NCBI RefSeq assembly: GCF_035975855.1
Contig: NZ_CP109055.1
Coordinates: 4,216,001 to 4,280,000 of the forward strand
DNA: 64,000 nucleotides
Direction of reading: 5' to 3'
From: Streptomyces sp. NBC_01304
GTDB taxonomy: Bacteria > Actinomycetota > Actinomycetes > Streptomycetales > Streptomycetaceae
The number at the start of each line of letters is the position of its first letter. The first letter of the stretch is position 1. Shown here one piece after another: positions 60,355 to 64,000 of the stretch. Under the pieces are notes generated by a model. That model made no database searches. It was not told the origin of the DNA and worked only from the letters and a program-made list of their open reading frames with translations. Both the position numbers and the translations under genes were made by a program.

Positions 60355-63300
60355 ATGTCGGAAATGAGCAGGAGAACCGTAGGCCACTACCGGCTGCGCC
60401 ATCCCCTCGGGCAGGGCGGCATGGGCCACGTCTGGCTCGCCGACGACCTGGACCTGCAGATCCAGGTCGCCCTCAAGGAGATCCAGCTGCCCGGCGGCCT
60501 CACCGAGGACGAGCGCGCCCAGCGCATCGCCCGCGCCCGGCACGAGGCGCGCAACGCGGCCCGGCTGCGCCACCATCCGCATGTCGCCACCGTCATGGGC
60601 CTCGTCGAGGACGACGGACTGCCGTGGATCGTCATGGAGTACGTCCAGGGTGCGACCGACCTCGATGCGCTCATCCGCGAGCACGGCCCGCTGCCCCCCG
60701 ACGAAGTGGCCCGCATCGGCGCGGACGTCCTCAACGCGCTGACCGCCGGGCATCAGCTGGACATCGTCCACCGGGACGTCAAGCCCGCCAACATCCTGCT
60801 GGCACCCGACCATTCGGGCCGCCCCCTCGCCCGGGTGATGCTCGCCGACTACGGCATCTCCCTGCGCATCGACCCCGGCCACACCCGGCTCACCCAGGAC
60901 GGTGTGATCGGCACCCCGGGCTATCTCGCTCCGGAGCGCATCCGCGGCGCCGAACCCTCGCCCGCCACCGACCTGTTCTCGCTCGGCGTCATGCTCTATT
61001 ACGCAGCCGAGGGAACCGGCCCCTTCGATCGTGCCGAGGGCCTCGCTGCGCTCGCCGCCTCCCTGCTCGAGGAGCCGGCACCGCTGCGCCGGGTCGACGG
61101 TCCGCTCGCGGAGGTCATCGCGGGGCTCCTGATGAAGGATCCCGGGCAGCGCATGCCGGCGGACCGGACCGCCCACCTGCTCGCCGCGGTGACGGCCCCG
61201 GCGAATTCCTCCGATCCCAGGACTCCTTGGCCTGCGACACCACAGCCGCCCTCGCCCTCGCCCGCACCATCACCCGCGCCGGGATCCAGCACGCCCGGGC
61301 AGGCCGGGCCGGGCGTCGGCACACCTGGCCAGAGCGGGCCCGGCTTCGGCGCACCTGGCCAAGGCGGGCCCGGCTTCGGCGCACCTGAGCAGGCCGGGCC
61401 GGGATTCGGAACCCCCGCCCAGGCTTTTGGAACGCCGAGCCCCGCGCCCGTCATGGGCGGACCCCTGGCTCCGTCCCCGGAGATACCCGGGTCCCCTGGA
61501 TCCACCGGGTCCCCCGGGTCCACTGGAGCCCCCACCGGACCGCTCCACTCCCCCGGCCTGGACTACGCCGGCGGCGCCCACGCCCAGAACAACACCCCCT
61601 ACATCCCCCCGTTCCCGAGCACTCCGCCGTCCCCCTTCGCCCCCACCGTGCCGAGCCCCGCCCCCGGCCGGCTGCGCAGCCTGCGCTCCCGGGTCCTCGC
61701 GGCCGCCCTCGCCGTCGCCCTGATCGGCGGCGGCATCACCACCGGCATCGTCCTGCTCCAGAACCGCGACAAGGGCGGCTCCGGCAACAGCACGGACGGC
61801 GGCTCGAACGGCGGCTCAACCGAGGGCTCGAACGGCGGCAGCCCCTCGGCAAACCCCGATCAGGTCGCCGTCAGTGACAAACCCGTGGTCATCGGCACCG
61901 CGTCCGACTCCACCGGACCGGCAAAGGCGGTGCCGGGCGCGAAGCGCGGCGGCACGGTCAATGTCCTGCAGAGCGGCGGGATCGAGCATCTCGACCCCGC
62001 CCGCCAGTACTACAGCTCCGAGTTCACCGCCCAGAGCCTGTACAACCGCACGCTCACGACATACAAGGTCGACCCCGGGACCGGCCGCATGACCCTGGTC
62101 GGCGACCTCGCCACCGACACCGGGAAGTCCTCGGACAACGGCAAGACCTGGACGTACACGCTCAAGGACAACATCCGTTTCGAGGACAGCTCCCTGATCA
62201 CCTCGAAGGACGTACGCCACGGCATCGAGCGGCAGTACGCGGACTTCGCCCTCGAAGGCCCGACCTATCTGCCGCAGTGGCTGTCCGGAGACGACTACCG
62301 CGGCAAGGTCCTGCCCAAGGGCCCGTACGGGGGCAAGCACCTGCCGGACAGCGTTCTGGAGACCCCGGACGACAGGACCGTCGTGTTCCACTTCGACCGG
62401 CCGCGCGCCGAGGTGCCGTACCTGATGGCGCTGCCCACTTCGTCCCCGGTGCCACAGGACAAGGACTCCAAGGCGGCGTACGACACGAAGCCGGTGGCCT
62501 CGGGACCGTACAAGATCGAAAGCTACACGCCGGGCAAGAGCCTGTCCCTGGTGCGGAACAGCCAGTGGGACCCGGACACCGACGCCGTACGCCACAACCA
62601 CGTCGACGGGTTCGAGGTGTCCCTCGGTCTGTCCCAGGACGAGGCGACCGTGCGCCTGCGGGCGGGCACCGGCGAGAACGCGACCGCCATGTCCTGGACC
62701 AATGTCATCACCCCCGCCGGGGCCGCGGCCGTCCAGGGCGACCCGAAGCTCAAGAAGCGCTCGCTCACCGCACCACAGCCCTTCGTCCGCTCCGCCACCA
62801 TCAACACCAAGCGCATCAAGGACAAGAAGGTCCGCGAGGCCATCGCCCGTGCCTTCCCGTCCGGGACCTATCTGCAGGCGTACGGCGGCAAGAGCGCGGG
62901 CGAGGTCACCGGGTCGCTGTACGGGCCGCCGCTCGAAGGCTCGGCCGATTTCGACCCCTTCGACAAGGTCGGGAAGCCCGACGGCGATCCCGCCAAGGCC
63001 AAGCAGCTCCTCGAGGAGGCCGACGCCACGGGAAAGAAGATCGTCTACGCCTACCGCCGCGACGGCCGGGACGACCGGGCCGCCGAGACGGTGAGCCAAG
63101 CACTGGAGCGGGCCGGATTCAAGGTGGAGCTCAAGCCGCTGGAAGTCACCGAGTTCTACTCGGAGATCAACAATCCGGACAGCACGTTCGATCTGTACCC
63201 GACCTCCTGGTCCGCCGACTGGCCGTCCGCGTCGACCGTGGTGTCACCGCTGTTCGACGGCAGTTACGCCGACAAGGACATGACCAATTACGCGAAGCTC

Positions 63301-63531
63301 AAGGACCGCGAAGTCGACTCGCGCATCGACCAGGCCGAGCGGATCGCCGACCCGGACGAGTCCACGAAGACGTGGGCCGAGCTGGGCCGGGACATCCTCA
63401 CCGAGCACATCCCGCAGGTCCCGATCTTCACCTCACGGATCCTCACGGTGTGGGGCCCGCGCCTCGGCGGGGTGAAGTACCAAGGGCTCTACGGGGCTCT
63501 CGACCCCACCGCCGTGTACGTCAAGAAGTAG
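60355..63531 (+). CDS. Transmembrane Ser/Thr protein kinase fused to peptide-binding (SBP_bac_5) receptor domain
   Basis: 1058 residues from the ATG at 60355 (GGGGGAGA ten bases upstream). Kinase domain about 8-290: Gly loop GQGGMG, Lys41 in VALKE, HRDVKPAN with Asp141, DYG (165-167) in place of the usual DFG, GTPGYLAPER. A Pro/Gly/Ala linker of ~150 residues has repeated GPGFGAPxQ units, then one membrane helix at about 447-468. The external part (about 511-1058) is a full SBP_bac_5 domain, nearly collinear with the mature binding protein of the adjacent importer, from IGTASDS to the terminal DPTAVYVKK. Topology: kinase inside, peptide receptor outside. The ligand-sensing role is inferred from the fusion and neighbours. 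Confidence 0.9.
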   Translation: MSEMSRRTVGHYRLRHPLGQGGMGHVWLADDLDLQIQVALKEIQLPGGLTEDERAQRIARARHEARNAARLRHHPHVATVMGLVEDDGLPWIVMEYVQGATDLDALIREHGPLPPDEVARIGADVLNALTAGHQLDIVHRDVKPANILLAPDHSGRPLARVMLADYGISLRIDPGHTRLTQDGVIGTPGYLAPERIRGAEPSPATDLFSLGVMLYYAAEGTGPFDRAEGLAALAASLLEEPAPLRRVDGPLAEVIAGLLMKDPGQRMPADRTAHLLAAVTAPANSSDPRTPWPATPQPPSPSPAPSPAPGSSTPGQAGPGVGTPGQSGPGFGAPGQGGPGFGAPEQAGPGFGTPAQAFGTPSPAPVMGGPLAPSPEIPGSPGSTGSPGSTGAPTGPLHSPGLDYAGGAHAQNNTPYIPPFPSTPPSPFAPTVPSPAPGRLRSLRSRVLAAALAVALIGGGITTGIVLLQNRDKGGSGNSTDGGSNGGSTEGSNGGSPSANPDQVAVSDKPVVIGTASDSTGPAKAVPGAKRGGTVNVLQSGGIEHLDPARQYYSSEFTAQSLYNRTLTTYKVDPGTGRMTLVGDLATDTGKSSDNGKTWTYTLKDNIRFEDSSLITSKDVRHGIERQYADFALEGPTYLPQWLSGDDYRGKVLPKGPYGGKHLPDSVLETPDDRTVVFHFDRPRAEVPYLMALPTSSPVPQDKDSKAAYDTKPVASGPYKIESYTPGKSLSLVRNSQWDPDTDAVRHNHVDGFEVSLGLSQDEATVRLRAGTGENATAMSWTNVITPAGAAAVQGDPKLKKRSLTAPQPFVRSATINTKRIKDKKVREAIARAFPSGTYLQAYGGKSAGEVTGSLYGPPLEGSADFDPFDKVGKPDGDPAKAKQLLEEADATGKKIVYAYRRDGRDDRAAETVSQALERAGFKVELKPLEVTEFYSEINNPDSTFDLYPTSWSADWPSASTVVSPLFDGSYADKDMTNYAKLKDREVDSRIDQAERIADPDESTKTWAELGRDILTEHIPQVPIFTSRILTVWGPRLGGVKYQGLYGALDPTAVYVKK

Positions 63532-63590
63532 CTGCGCACGTCAAGAAGTAGCCGTATACGTCCGGAAGTAGCCGTGTACGTCAAGAAGTA
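63511..63590. repeat. Four tandem 20-bp units over the 3' end of the receptor-kinase gene
   Basis: Units at 63511-63530, 63531-63550, 63551-63570 and 63571-63590. The first encodes the last residues (AVYVKK) and the start of the stop codon; units 1 and 4 are identical, and 2 and 3 have three to four changes. The last unit also supplies the stop codon of the convergent oxidoreductase gene. Confidence 0.92.
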
Positions 63591-64000
63591 GGCGCCGGAC
63601 CGGCCGGGTGGACACGCACCCCGCTCACCTCCCCGCCGGGACGGGTTGCCTCGCGCACCGCCGGGGCGATCTCCTCCGCCCAGCGGGCGAGCGCCGACTC
63701 GTCCGGGGCCGCGCCGCCCGGCGCGAAGTACACGAAGCCGGACGCGCCGTGCTCCAAGGCCGCGCCGGTCAGCTCCTCGACCCACTGGTCGACCGAGCCG
63801 CCCACCCAGCGGCCGTCGTCGTCGCGGGTACGGGCGAGCGGGGTGGGGGTGATGGCGCCGGGCAGGTTGTAGACGGTGGCGATGTCCCCGGGGTCGCGGC
63901 CCGCCGCCACCGCCGCCTCGTCGATCACCGGACGCGAGGTGCGATACCGCTCACTGAGCCAGTCCGCGGCATGCCCGGGGAACCAGCCGTCGGCCAACCG
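63581..64000 (-). CDS. LLM-class F420-dependent oxidoreductase (partial)
   Basis: The C-terminal ~139 codons of a luciferase-like (LLM) flavin/F420 oxidoreductase; the frame is open at the right edge, so the start is outside the window. Typical features are RLADGWFPGHAADWL, RTSRPVIDEAAVAAGRDPGDIATVYNLPG and WVEELTGAALEHGASGFVYFAPGG. The gene converges on the receptor kinase. Its last codons and TGA stop fall within the fourth 20-bp tandem repeat, so slippage may have altered its C-terminus (APTS). Confidence 0.85.
   Translation of the reverse strand, partial: RLADGWFPGHAADWLSERYRTSRPVIDEAAVAAGRDPGDIATVYNLPGAITPTPLARTRDDDGRWVGGSVDQWVEELTGAALEHGASGFVYFAPGGAAPDESALARWAEEIAPAVREATRPGGEVSGVRVHPAGPAPTS

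Overview
The window reads as chromosomal DNA of a Streptomyces or a very close relative. It has very high GC content with G/C-rich third codon positions, frequent GTG starts, stop/start overlaps of the ATGA or GTGA type, mycothiol biosynthesis (mshB), DUF3107/DUF3117 small proteins, and intergenic repeats of the kind common in Streptomyces. No rRNA, tRNA, CRISPR array, prophage or complete insertion sequence was seen. Gene order across the middle of the window resembles two blocks I recall from Mycobacterium tuberculosis (around Rv1170-Rv1232c and Rv3207c-Rv3211). Most of the window is therefore conserved actinobacterial core, with lineage-specific material mainly at the two ends.

Layout. 1-5.2 kb (minus): a dipeptide/oligopeptide ABC importer (binding protein, two permeases, fused double ATPase cut by the left edge), preceded by a candidate leaderless Cys-rich leader peptide with its own promoter. 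5.2-14.2 kb: DUF3152 metzincin-like protein with a 39-bp minisatellite, hydrolase, TetR regulator, DUF3107, ferritin-like protein, DEAD-box RNA helicase (probable CTG start coupled to a small upstream ORF), second hydrolase. 14.2-25.5 kb: NYN nuclease-like protein, conserved 50-residue protein, MarC, PHP phosphoesterase, SUFU-like protein, CorA transporter with a roughly 400-nt leader, LppX-like lipoprotein, MgtE_N/CBS protein, DUF1003 protein and Mrp/ApbC. 25.5-31.4 kb: envelope-stress block tatB-htrA-rseA-sigE with a divergent O-methyltransferase. A GGAAC-N18-GTT promoter precedes sigE, and a 241-bp inverted-repeat element separates rseA from htrA. 31.4-42.5 kb: DUF3117, enoyl-CoA hydratase, tagA, DivIVA-like protein, folP2-type protein, LOG protein, dapE, a lytic-transglycosylase-like anchored protein, a secreted Gly-Leu-Pro repeat protein, dapC, 7Fe ferredoxin, GNAT and SirB1-type protein. 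42.5-46.1 kb: an ABC exporter with a two-component system behind a palindromic operator candidate. 46.2-53.5 kb: peptidoglycan-binding-domain membrane protein, DUF6113-type protein, mshB, S9 peptidase and a multi-pass membrane protein.

53.9-63.6 kb (plus) holds the most interesting locus: a second, complete peptide ABC importer in the order permease C, binding protein, permease B, ATPase D, ATPase F. It is followed by a 1058-residue protein that joins a cytoplasmic Ser/Thr protein kinase, a Pro/Gly linker, one transmembrane helix and an extracytoplasmic copy of the operon's own peptide-binding protein. This looks like a receptor kinase made by fusing a kinase to a duplicated transporter binding protein. 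I infer a peptide-sensing system that shares or monitors the ligand of the neighbouring importer. Short tandem duplications around stop codons occur twice in this locus. The right edge cuts an F420-type luciferase-like oxidoreductase gene.

Limits: family names come from motif recognition without database searches. Mycobacterial synteny is from memory. Promoter and operator calls are pattern matches.
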